Below are positions 8,097 to 15,191 of a stretch of DNA of 64,000 nucleotides, piece by piece. Location of the stretch: NCBI RefSeq assembly GCF_039523075.1, contig NZ_BAAAEP010000001.1, positions 124,001 to 188,000 of the forward strand. The letters run 5' to 3'. The notes under the pieces were generated by a model, which had not been told where the DNA came from, made no database searches, and saw nothing but the letters and a program-made list of their open reading frames with translations. Each line of letters starts with the position of its first letter. Positions within the stretch are counted from its first letter, which is position 1. A program made the translations under genes and the position numbers. The stretch is from Caenispirillum bisanense. GTDB taxonomy: Bacteria > Pseudomonadota > Alphaproteobacteria > Rhodospirillales > Rhodospirillaceae.

Positions 8097-8621
8097 ATGG
8101 CTGACGACGACAAGCACACCGGCCTGCAGGGTGCCGCCGACCGCGCCCAGGACATGATGGGCGGCATGATGGGCCGCGCTTCCGCCGCCATGGCCGGCGA
8201 CAACACCGGCGTCTTCATCGAGAACGCCACCATCGGCGACCTGTACGAGCGGGAGGCGGCGCGCATCGCCCTGGAACGCAGCGGCACCGACATGGTGCGG
8301 CACATGGCGATGATGATGCTGGACGACCACTACACCTCGACCCACCAGCTGCAGTCGACCCTGCGCAGCATTCCCGATGCGCCGCATCCGCCCGACGGGC
8401 TCGACACCCGCCGCAACCAGATGGTCGAGCACCTGCGGACCGCGACGGACGAGGATTTCGACAGCCGGTACCTGGAACAGCAGGAAATGGCGCACAAGGA
8501 AACCCTGACCCTGTTCACCAACTACGCCGACAGCGGCGCCGACCCGCGCCTGCGCTTGTTCGCGCAGGCCACGGTGCCGGCGCTGCGGCGCCATCTGGCG
8601 GCGGTGCAGGCCATGCGCTGA
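8097..8621 (+). CDS. DUF4142-like four-helix protein
   Basis: This 174-residue protein has a short Met-rich N terminus (QDMMGGMMGRASAAMAG) and then a DUF4142-like helical bundle: FIENATIGDLYEREAARIAL, MVRHMAMMMLDDHYTSTHQL, and the C-terminal LFTNYADSG and ATVPALRRHLAAVQAM segments. No signal peptide is evident, unlike many exported DUF4142 proteins. It starts 2 nt after the stop of the ferritin-like gene, with GGGAGG 8 nt upstream, so the pair is co-translated. The family is helical and often stress-linked, with no established reaction. Confidence 0.78.
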   Translation: MADDDKHTGLQGAADRAQDMMGGMMGRASAAMAGDNTGVFIENATIGDLYEREAARIALERSGTDMVRHMAMMMLDDHYTSTHQLQSTLRSIPDAPHPPDGLDTRRNQMVEHLRTATDEDFDSRYLEQQEMAHKETLTLFTNYADSGADPRLRLFAQATVPALRRHLAAVQAMR

Positions 8622-8647
8622 GCCGTCCGGCACGGCATGCAGGCACG

Positions 8648-8675
8648 CGCGGCGGCTCCCCCCGGGGCCGCCGCG
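8648..8675. terminator. Hairpin between convergent operons
   Basis: CGCGGCGGC (8648-8656) and GCCGCCGCG (8667-8675) form a perfect 9-bp stem with a 10-nt loop. It sits between the DUF4142 stop (8621) and the cysNC stop (8692), on the boundary of two convergent units. There is no T tract. Confidence 0.5.
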
Positions 8676-8691
8676 TTGCCGTTGCGGGTGG

Positions 8692-10560
8692 TCAGCCGGT
8701 GCGGCCGTTGCGCCGCCGCTGGCTGCCGAAGGCGTCGATCACCTGACGCTCCAGCAGGTCCAGGCTCTCGGTCAGGCCGAGGCTGCCGGTCGGCACCACC
8801 AGATCGGGCTGTTCCGGCACCTCGTAGGGGGCGGAAACGCCGGTGAACCCCGGCAGTTCGCCGGCATAGGCCTTGCGGTAGAGGCCCTTGGGGTCGCGGT
8901 CGGCGCAGACGCTGACCGGGGCATCGACATGGACCTCGCGGAAGCCGTCGCCGATGATGGCGCGGGCGGCGGCGCGGTCGGCCCGGCGGGGCGAGATCAG
9001 GCTGACGATGGCCAGCGTGCCGGCATCGGCGAACAGCCGTGCCACCTCCGCCACCCGGCGGATGTTCTCCGACCGGTCGCCGTCGCTGAACCCAAGGTCG
9101 CCGCACAGGCCATGGCGCAGGTTGTCGCCGTCGAGGGTATAGACCTGCCAGCCGGCTTCGAACAGGCGGCGGCGCAGGGCCATTGCGAGCGTCGACTTGC
9201 CCGCCCCCGACAGGCCGGTGAGCCACAGCACGCCGCCGGTGTGGCCGTTGCGGCGGTGGACCTCCGCCGGCTCCACCGACTGGGCGACGGCGGTGACGTT
9301 GGGGCTGGCGGCGGCGGCCTGTTCGATGACGAAGCCGCCGGCGACGCGATGGCCGCGCACCAGCACGCCGCGCCCGGTCAGCGGGTTGTCGGCGAAGGTG
9401 TCGAAGGCCATGGCGCCGTGGCTGCGCAGGATCACCTCGGCCACGTCGCCGCCGTGCACCTGCTCCGCCGGGCTGGCGCCCAGGCTGGCGACGTCGACCA
9501 CCTGCACCACCTTGTCGACCACCGCCGCATGGGCGGCGGTGCCGAGGCGGACGGTCACCCGGTCGCCGGCCGCCAGCGGCTCGCGGTCGAGCCAGAACAG
9601 GCGCACCTGGATGCGGCTGCCGATGTGCTGGGCGGTGCCGGGGTGGCTCGCCACATGGCCGCGCTCGACGAACAGGTCGTCATCCAGGGTGATGGCCACC
9701 GACTGGCCGGCGCTGGCGGCGATGGGGGTGGAGCCGCGCCAGGTCTCGAACCCGGCGACGGACGCCTCGCGCCCCGTGGGCTGGAAGCGGATGCGGTCGC
9801 CGACGCGCAGGCGCCCGGTCTCGATGCGGCCGACCAGGATGCGGCGGTCGCCGTCGCGGTAGACGTCCTGCACCGGGAAGCGCAGCGGCAACTCCACCGG
9901 CTGCGGCCGGGCATTCACCTGATCGAGCGCCTGGGTCAGCGTCGGCCCCTGCCACCACGGCAGGTTGGTGCTCGGCCGCACGATGTTGTCGCCCTCCCGC
10001 GCCGACAGCGGCACGCAGGCCAGCGGCGTGATGCCGATGCCGGCGAGGTAGCCCGTCACCGCCTCCGCCGCCGCCTGGAAGCCGGCCTCGGCCCAGTCCA
10101 GACGGTCCATCTTGTTGACGGCGACGATCACCTGCGCCACCCCCAGCAGCGACAGCAGGTAGGCATGGCGGCGGGTCTGTTCCGACAGCCCCTGCACCGC
10201 ATCCACCACCAGCACGGCGGCATCGGCGGAGGCGGCGCCGGTGACCATGTTGCGCAGGAATTCCTTGTGCCCCGGCGCATCGATGATCACGTAGGGGCGC
10301 TTGCGGGTCTTCAGCCAGATGCGGGTGGTGTCGAGCGTGATGCCCTGGTCGCGCTCCACCTGCAGGGCGTCCATGACGAACGACCACTCGAAATCGACGC
10401 CGCGCCGGTCCGACTGGGCGCGCAACTCGTCCAGCTTGCCGTCGGGCAGCGAGCCGGTCTCGTGCAGCAGGCGGCCGATGAGGGTGGACTTGCCGTGGTC
10501 GACATGGCCGACGATGACGATGGGCAGCGGCGGCACCGCGTCCTTGATGCGTGGCGACAT
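8692..10560 (-). CDS. cysNC: Bifunctional sulfate adenylyltransferase subunit 1 / APS kinase
   Basis: The 622-residue protein fuses two enzymes of sulfate activation. Residues 1 to about 430 are the CysN GTPase, with GHVDHGKST near residue 18, DAPGHKE and NKMD motifs and two beta-barrel domains. It drives ATP sulfurylase (CysD) to make APS. From about residue 440, the CysC APS kinase has the P-loop GLSGAGKST, the DGDNLRHGL motif and the RSENIRR segment, and makes PAPS. This NodQ-type fusion is usual in alphaproteobacteria. It is the last gene of the cys operon, 173 nt after cysD, with a strong hairpin in the gap. Start 10560 is the Met preceding the GTPase domain. Confidence 0.96.
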   Translation of the reverse strand: MSPRIKDAVPPLPIVIVGHVDHGKSTLIGRLLHETGSLPDGKLDELRAQSDRRGVDFEWSFVMDALQVERDQGITLDTTRIWLKTRKRPYVIIDAPGHKEFLRNMVTGAASADAAVLVVDAVQGLSEQTRRHAYLLSLLGVAQVIVAVNKMDRLDWAEAGFQAAAEAVTGYLAGIGITPLACVPLSAREGDNIVRPSTNLPWWQGPTLTQALDQVNARPQPVELPLRFPVQDVYRDGDRRILVGRIETGRLRVGDRIRFQPTGREASVAGFETWRGSTPIAASAGQSVAITLDDDLFVERGHVASHPGTAQHIGSRIQVRLFWLDREPLAAGDRVTVRLGTAAHAAVVDKVVQVVDVASLGASPAEQVHGGDVAEVILRSHGAMAFDTFADNPLTGRGVLVRGHRVAGGFVIEQAAAASPNVTAVAQSVEPAEVHRRNGHTGGVLWLTGLSGAGKSTLAMALRRRLFEAGWQVYTLDGDNLRHGLCGDLGFSDGDRSENIRRVAEVARLFADAGTLAIVSLISPRRADRAAARAIIGDGFREVHVDAPVSVCADRDPKGLYRKAYAGELPGFTGVSAPYEVPEQPDLVVPTGSLGLTESLDLLERQVIDAFGSQRRRNGRTG

Positions 10561-10696
10561 GGTGTTCTGGTCCCTGGCTGGCTGGCAGGAGGCGTCTGCG
10601 CCTCGTCTTTTTGGTTCGGGTGCCCTCAGGCGCCGGGCTGCCGCGCTTCGCGGCCTTGGCTCACGCCGCATAAGCGGCGGCGCGCGGTCGCGCTTG

Positions 10697-10731
10697 CCAA
10701 GCTGCAATGAGCGACACTCATTGCAGCTTGG
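10697..10731 (-). repeat. Perfect 14-bp intercistronic hairpin between cysD and cysNC
   Basis: CCAAGCTGCAATGA (10697-10710) and TCATTGCAGCTTGG (10718-10731) form a perfect stem with a 7-nt loop, starting 3 nt after the cysD stop codon. On the minus strand it is followed by GCGCGACCGCG and further small GC stems (GCCGCG-AAG-CGCGGC and CGCCGC-TTAT-GCGGCG). There is no T tract. A sister structure occurs at 15155-15189 in the same operon. Confidence 0.85.
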
Positions 10732-10733
10732 TA

Positions 10734-11528
10734 CTACATGTACCCGGAGGCCCGCAGGCGCTCGAAGCTGTCCTCGGCCTCGTGGTCCATGGTGCGGCCG
10801 GCGCGTTCGGGGGCGGTGGTCGCCTCCAGTTCGGCGATGATGTCGGCGATGGTGGCGGCATCGCTGTCGATGGGCAGCGTGATGCCTTCCTCGCCCAGCG
10901 AGCGGAACCGCTTGCCGTTGCGGGCGAAGTAGAGCGGCACCACCGGAATGCCCTCGCGCTGGATGTAGCGCCAGATGTCCACCTCCGTCCATTGCAGCAG
11001 CGGGTGGATGCGCACGTGGGTGCCGGGCGGGAAGTCGGTGTTGTAGTGGTCCCAGAACTCCGGCGGCTGGTCGCGGAAGTCCCAGGCGCCGTCGCCGGCG
11101 CGCGGGCTGAAGACCCGCTCCTTGGCGCGGGTGGACTGCTCGTCGCGGCGGATGCCGGCGATGATGCCGTCGAAGGCGTAGCGCTCCAGCGCCTGCTTGA
11201 GGCCGAGGCTTTTGCGGGCGGCAAGGCGGCTGCCGGGCGGCAGGGTGGGATCGGTCAGCTCGATGGGCGGGCAGGCGTCGGCGATGAGGTCAAGCTTCCA
11301 CTCGCGGGTGAAGCGTTCGCGGAAGGCATAGGTCTCGGGGAACTCCAGGCCGGTATCCAGGTGCATCACCGGGAACGGCACGCGGCCGAGGAAGGCCTTG
11401 CGCGCCAGCCAGATCATGACGTTGCTGTCCTTGCCCAGCGACCACAGCATGCCCAGCTTCTCGAAGCGGTTGTAGGCTTCGCGCAGGATGAAGATGCTCT
11501 GGCTTTCCAGGGCGTCGAGATGGCTCAT
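10734..11528 (-). CDS. cysD: Sulfate adenylyltransferase subunit 2
   Basis: CysD is the catalytic ATP sulfurylase subunit and makes APS from sulfate and ATP with CysN. The 264-residue protein belongs to the PAPS-reductase-like adenine nucleotide alpha-hydrolase family. The nucleotide-binding loop is seen in LWSLGKDSNVMIWLARKAF (about residues 28-46), followed by the conserved HLDTGLEFPE and FSPRAGDGAWDFR segments and the HPLLQWTEVDIW motif. It is somewhat shorter than the roughly 300-residue enterobacterial protein. The start lies 2 nt after the cysH stop, with GGAG upstream. A stem-loop separates it from cysNC. Confidence 0.95.
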   Translation of the reverse strand: MSHLDALESQSIFILREAYNRFEKLGMLWSLGKDSNVMIWLARKAFLGRVPFPVMHLDTGLEFPETYAFRERFTREWKLDLIADACPPIELTDPTLPPGSRLAARKSLGLKQALERYAFDGIIAGIRRDEQSTRAKERVFSPRAGDGAWDFRDQPPEFWDHYNTDFPPGTHVRIHPLLQWTEVDIWRYIQREGIPVVPLYFARNGKRFRSLGEEGITLPIDSDAATIADIIAELEATTAPERAGRTMDHEAEDSFERLRASGYM

Positions 11529-11530
11529 GG

Positions 11531-12271
11531 TCACACGCTCCTTGGGGCGGCGGCGGAGAACGGCAGGTGGATGCCGCATTCGGTCTTGTCGGCGGCGTGG
11601 CGCCAGCGGCCGGCACGGACGTCCTCGCCCGGCGCCACGCGGTCGGTGCAGGGCATGCAGCCGATGGAGAGGAAACCGTCTTCCTCCAGCGGATGACGGG
11701 GCAGGTCGCGGTCGGTGAAGGCGCGGTCGAGGGCGTCGCGGCTCCAGTCCGCCAGCGGGTTGATCTTCACCCGCGCCCCGTCGGCCTCGACGCGCGGCAG
11801 GGCGGCGCGGGTGGCGGCCTGGAAGCGCTTGCGGCCGCTGATCCAGGCATCGAAGGGCGCCAGCGCCCGGGCCAGCGGCTCCACCTTGCGCACGGCGCAG
11901 CAGCGGTCGGGCGCCTGGGTCCACAGGATGCCGTCGGGGTCGGCGGCGGCGACGGCGGCCGGATCGGGGCGGATCACCCGCACGTCGGTCAGGCCGAGGC
12001 GGGAGACCAGCCGGTCGCGGTAGCGCAGTGTCTCGCCGAACAGCTTGCCGGTATCGAGGAAGACCACCGGCAGGGCCGGGTTCACCTGCGCCACCAGATC
12101 AAGCAGCACGGCGGACTCGGTGCCGAAGGAGGACACCAGGGCGATGCGGCCGGCGAAGGTGTCGGCGGCGGCGGCGATCAGGTCGAGCGTGGTCGCCTCG
12201 CCCCAGGCGGCGGCGAAGGCGTCGGCCGGGTGGGCGGCGGGCTGGCGGAGGGCGGCACTCTGCGAAGGCAT
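11531..12271 (-). CDS. cysH: Phosphoadenylyl/adenylyl-sulfate reductase
   Basis: The enzyme reduces APS or PAPS to sulfite. The 246-residue protein has the alpha-hydrolase start (LVSSFGTESAVLLDLV, FLDTGKLF), the catalytic C-terminal motif KTECGIHL, and two extra cysteine pairs, DRCCAVRKV and GCMPC. Those four cysteines are the [4Fe-4S] ligands of the APS-reductase type, so APS may be accepted directly even though the operon also encodes APS kinase. I chose Met 12271. A start 63 nt further upstream would overlap the cysG end with Pro-rich residues. Confidence 0.93.
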   Translation of the reverse strand: MPSQSAALRQPAAHPADAFAAAWGEATTLDLIAAAADTFAGRIALVSSFGTESAVLLDLVAQVNPALPVVFLDTGKLFGETLRYRDRLVSRLGLTDVRVIRPDPAAVAAADPDGILWTQAPDRCCAVRKVEPLARALAPFDAWISGRKRFQAATRAALPRVEADGARVKINPLADWSRDALDRAFTDRDLPRHPLEEDGFLSIGCMPCTDRVAPGEDVRAGRWRHAADKTECGIHLPFSAAAPRSV

Positions 12272-12293
12272 GGCGGGCAGGTCTCCCGGAGCG

Positions 12294-13697
12294 TCAGAGG
12301 ACAGCGGCGCGAAGGGCGGGGGCATCGGCGGCATCGGCGGCAGCGGCGGCGGCGGCCGTCACCTCGCCGATGACGAGCAGGGCGGGGCCGGCGAGGGCGG
12401 CGGCCTCCACCACCGCGCCGAGGCTGGCGAGGGTGGCGGGGATCAGCCGCTGGTCCGGCCGGGTGCCGTTCTCGATCACGGCGCAGGGGGTGGAGGGCGC
12501 GCGGCCGGCGGCCATCAGCCGCGCGGCGGTGTCGGCGGCGGTGCCGACGCCCATGTAGACGACGACGGTGTGATTGGCGGCGGCGAGGCTGCCCCAGTCC
12601 GGCCCGCCGCCGTCGGCCTTGGCGTGGCCGGTGACGAAGGTCACGCCCTGCGCATGGTCGCGGTGGGTGAGCGGGATGCCGGTGGCGGCGGCGCAGCCGA
12701 AGGCGGCCGAGATGCCGGGCACCACCTCCACCGGCACGCCGGCGGCCAGCAGGTGCTCGCGTTCCTCGCCGCCACGGCCGAACAGGAACGGGTCGCCGCC
12801 CTTCAGGCGCACGACGCGGCGGCCGGCGCGGGCATGGTCGATCATCAGGCGCTCGATCTCGGCCTGCGGCAGGGTGTGGCGGTCCTTGCGCTTGCCGACG
12901 TCGATGCGCAGGGCGTCGCGGCGGACGCATTCCAGGATCTCGGCGGACACCAGCGCGTCGATCAGCACCACGTCGGCCTCCTGCATGGCGCGCAGGGCCT
13001 TGAAGGTCAGCAGGTCCGGGTCGCCCGGCCCGACGCCTACCAGCTGCACCAGCCCCGGCCCGTCGGCGGCGGCCTCGGCGCGGTTGAGGCGGTCGATGAG
13101 GGTGGAGCGGGCGCGCGCCTCGTCGCCGCCCAGGAAGGCGGCGGCCACCGGGCCGGCGAACACCCATTCCCAGAAGCGGCGGCGGGCGGCCTGTGGCAGG
13201 GTGCCCTTCACCGCCGGGCGGAAGCTGTCGGCAAAGCGGGCCAGCGCTCCCAGGCGGGCCGGCAGCAGGCTTTCGATGCGGGCGCGGATGGACTTCGCCA
13301 GCACCGGTGCCGCCCCGCCCGAGCCGATGGCGACCACCACCGGGTCGCGGTCGACGATGGCGGGCATGAGGAAGGTGGACAGGTCCGGCCGGTCGACCAC
13401 GTTCACCGGCACGCCCGCCGTCTGCGCCGCCGCCGACACCGCCTCGTCCACCGGCGAGCCGGCGGCGGAGACGACGAACAGGCGGCCCTGCACGTCGCTG
13501 GCCGCAAAGGGGCGGCGGTGCAGGGTGACGGTGCCGACGCACAGCGCGCACAGATCGGCGCCCGGCGCCTTGGCGATCACGTCCACTGTGGCGGTGGTGC
13601 GGGCCACCAGGCGCAGCTTGCGGGCGGCTTCCTCGCCGCCGCCGACCACCAGGATGGAGCGGCCGGCCGTCGTCACGAACAGGGGGAACTGGTCCAT
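12294..13697 (-). CDS. cysG: Siroheme synthase (multifunctional)
   Basis: This protein makes the siroheme cofactor needed by CysI. Its 467 residues comprise an N-terminal precorrin-2 dehydrogenase/ferrochelatase (MDQFPLFVTTAGRSILVVGGG nucleotide loop; residues 1 to about 200) and a C-terminal uroporphyrinogen-III C-methyltransferase (LVQLVGVGPGDPDLLT near residue 215, VVRLKGGDPFLFGRGGEE, VPGISAAFGCAAATGIPLTHR). The tail is Ala-rich. It lies between the ferredoxin gene and cysH, consistent with cofactor supply to the sulfite reductase of the same operon. Confidence 0.95.
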   Translation of the reverse strand: MDQFPLFVTTAGRSILVVGGGEEAARKLRLVARTTATVDVIAKAPGADLCALCVGTVTLHRRPFAASDVQGRLFVVSAAGSPVDEAVSAAAQTAGVPVNVVDRPDLSTFLMPAIVDRDPVVVAIGSGGAAPVLAKSIRARIESLLPARLGALARFADSFRPAVKGTLPQAARRRFWEWVFAGPVAAAFLGGDEARARSTLIDRLNRAEAAADGPGLVQLVGVGPGDPDLLTFKALRAMQEADVVLIDALVSAEILECVRRDALRIDVGKRKDRHTLPQAEIERLMIDHARAGRRVVRLKGGDPFLFGRGGEEREHLLAAGVPVEVVPGISAAFGCAAATGIPLTHRDHAQGVTFVTGHAKADGGGPDWGSLAAANHTVVVYMGVGTAADTAARLMAAGRAPSTPCAVIENGTRPDQRLIPATLASLGAVVEAAALAGPALLVIGEVTAAAAAAADAADAPALRAAVL

Positions 13698-13734
13698 GGG
13701 CGTGGCCCTCCTCGGGCGCGCAGGTCGGGGCGGA

Positions 13735-14049
13735 TCAGAGGTCTTCGGGCGCCAGCGTCACCGCCAGGCCGCTCAGCTCCGGGCGGAACAGGATCTGGCA
13801 GGACAGGCGCGAGGCCGGCTCCACCGACGGCGTGGTGTCGAGCATCTCGATCTCCTCGTCGGTCGGCGGGTGCAGCAGGTCCTGCCAGTCGGCATCGACG
13901 TAGACGTGGCAGGTGGCGCAGGCGCAGGCCCCGCCGCACTCCGCCTTGATGGGCAGGCCGTGGTCGCGGATGATTTCCATCACCCGCCAGCCTTCCAGCG
14001 CGTCGAGGACGTGGGTCTCGCCGGCGCGATCGGTCACCTGGATCTTCAT
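13735..14049 (-). CDS. [2Fe-2S] ferredoxin, adrenodoxin/FdxB type
   Basis: This 104-residue plant/adrenodoxin-type ferredoxin has the cluster motif ECGGACACATC (Cys near residues 39, 45 and 48) and the fourth ligand in RLSCQI (about residue 85). Its ATG overlaps the stop codon of the upstream ferredoxin reductase gene (ATGA 14046-14049), so the two are translationally coupled. With that reductase and CysI in one operon and no flavoprotein CysJ visible, it is the likely immediate electron donor to sulfite reductase. That role is inferred from context. Confidence 0.92.
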   Translation of the reverse strand: MKIQVTDRAGETHVLDALEGWRVMEIIRDHGLPIKAECGGACACATCHVYVDADWQDLLHPPTDEEIEMLDTTPSVEPASRLSCQILFRPELSGLAVTLAPEDL

Positions 14050-15098
14050 GCCACGTTCAGCCGCTTCTGCAGGGTGGTGGAGGAGGTGGTGTACTGGAAC
14101 CGCAGGCGTTCCTCGGGCCGCGCGTAGCGGAAGGCCTTCTGCGCCGCCAGCGCCGCCTCGTGGAAGCCCGAGAGGATGAGCTTCAGCTTGCCGGGGTAGG
14201 TGTTGATGTCGCCGATGGCGAAGATGCCGGGGCGGCTGGTCTCGTAGGCCTCGGTGTCGACCGGGATCAGGTTCTCGTTCAGGTTCAGGCCGAAGTCGGC
14301 GATGGGGCCGAGCTTCATGGTCAGGCCGTAGAACGGCAGCAGGGCATCGGCGGGCACGGTGAAGGAGCCCTGGGCCGCGTTCTCCAGCCGCACGCCGGTC
14401 AGCCGGCCGTCGGCGCCTTCCAGACCCGCCAGCTTGGCGATGTGCAGGGTGATCTGCCCGGCCTGCACGGCGGCGCGCATCTCGGCCACACTGTGCGGCG
14501 CGGCGCGGAAGCCGTCGCGGTGATGCACCAGGGTGACCGAGCGGGCCTCCTCGCGCAGCGCCAGCGCCCAGTCGAGCGCGCTGTCGCCGCCGCCGGCGAT
14601 GACCAGATCCTTGCCGCGGAAGGTCTCGCGCTTGCGCACCGCATAGAACACCGACGTGCCCTCGAAGCCCTCGATGCCCGGCAGCGGCGGGCGCTTGGGC
14701 GTGAAGCTGCCGCCGCCGGCGGCGATGAAGACCACGGGTGCGGCCAGCTTGACGCCGCCGTCCGTCTCCACCAGCCAGCGGCCGTCATCCAGCCGCGTCA
14801 GGCCCTCGACCAGCTGCTGGTGATGGAAGGTCGGGGCGAAGGGGGTGATCTGCTCCAGCAGGCGGTTCACCAGGTCCTGGCCGGTGATGACGGGCCACGC
14901 CGGGATGTCGTAGATGGGCTTTTCCGGGTACAGCTCGGCGCACTGGCCGCCCGGCTTGTCGAGCACGTCGATGACGTGGCAGCGCAGGTCGAGCAGGCCC
15001 AGTTCGAACACCGCGAACAGGCCGACCGGGCCGGCGCCGATGATGACCACGTCGGTCTCGACGGCATCGTGCGGGGCGGGGGGAAGGGCGTGGGTCAC
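14046..15098 (-). CDS. Ferredoxin-NAD(P)+ reductase, thioredoxin-reductase-like
   Basis: The 350-residue FAD enzyme has the FAD-binding IIGAGPVGL motif near residue 19, the GGQCAELYPEKPIYDIPA segment typical of this family, the NADPH-binding IAGGGDSALDWAL motif near residue 165, and the closing IFAIGDINTYPGKLKLI segment. It lacks the CxxC redox pair of thioredoxin reductase, which identifies it as a TrxR-like ferredoxin reductase. I chose the GTG at 15098 because AAGGAG lies about 9 nt upstream and the residues before it are a readthrough of the intergenic hairpin region. The ferredoxin start overlaps its stop. Confidence 0.92.
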   Translation of the reverse strand: MTHALPPAPHDAVETDVVIIGAGPVGLFAVFELGLLDLRCHVIDVLDKPGGQCAELYPEKPIYDIPAWPVITGQDLVNRLLEQITPFAPTFHHQQLVEGLTRLDDGRWLVETDGGVKLAAPVVFIAAGGGSFTPKRPPLPGIEGFEGTSVFYAVRKRETFRGKDLVIAGGGDSALDWALALREEARSVTLVHHRDGFRAAPHSVAEMRAAVQAGQITLHIAKLAGLEGADGRLTGVRLENAAQGSFTVPADALLPFYGLTMKLGPIADFGLNLNENLIPVDTEAYETSRPGIFAIGDINTYPGKLKLILSGFHEAALAAQKAFRYARPEERLRFQYTTSSTTLQKRLNVA

Positions 15099-15154
15099 GG
15101 GTCTGTCTCCTTGTGCTTTTCCGCGGCAGTGGCCGCGCGGCGCGGTCGCGCCGT

Positions 15155-15189
15155 CCAAGTCTCGATGAGTCAAGCTCATCGGGACCTGG
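15155..15189 (-). repeat. Intercistronic hairpin between cysI and the ferredoxin reductase gene
   Basis: CCAAGTCTCGATGAG (15155-15169) and CTCATCGGGACCTGG (15175-15189) pair over 15 positions with one G-T wobble and one mismatch, with a 5-nt loop. It begins 2 nt after the cysI stop and, on the minus strand, is followed by GGCGCGACCGCGCC. Its ATGAG/CTCAT core, its CC/GG ends and the trailing GCGCGACCGCG match the structure at 10697-10731. Confidence 0.8.
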
Positions 15190-15191
15190 TG

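Noticed and set aside
10697..10731. The cysD-cysNC hairpin as a Rho-independent terminator
   Set aside because: There is no T tract after the stem and cysNC, the last gene, needs readthrough, so a stabilising or processing role is more likely.
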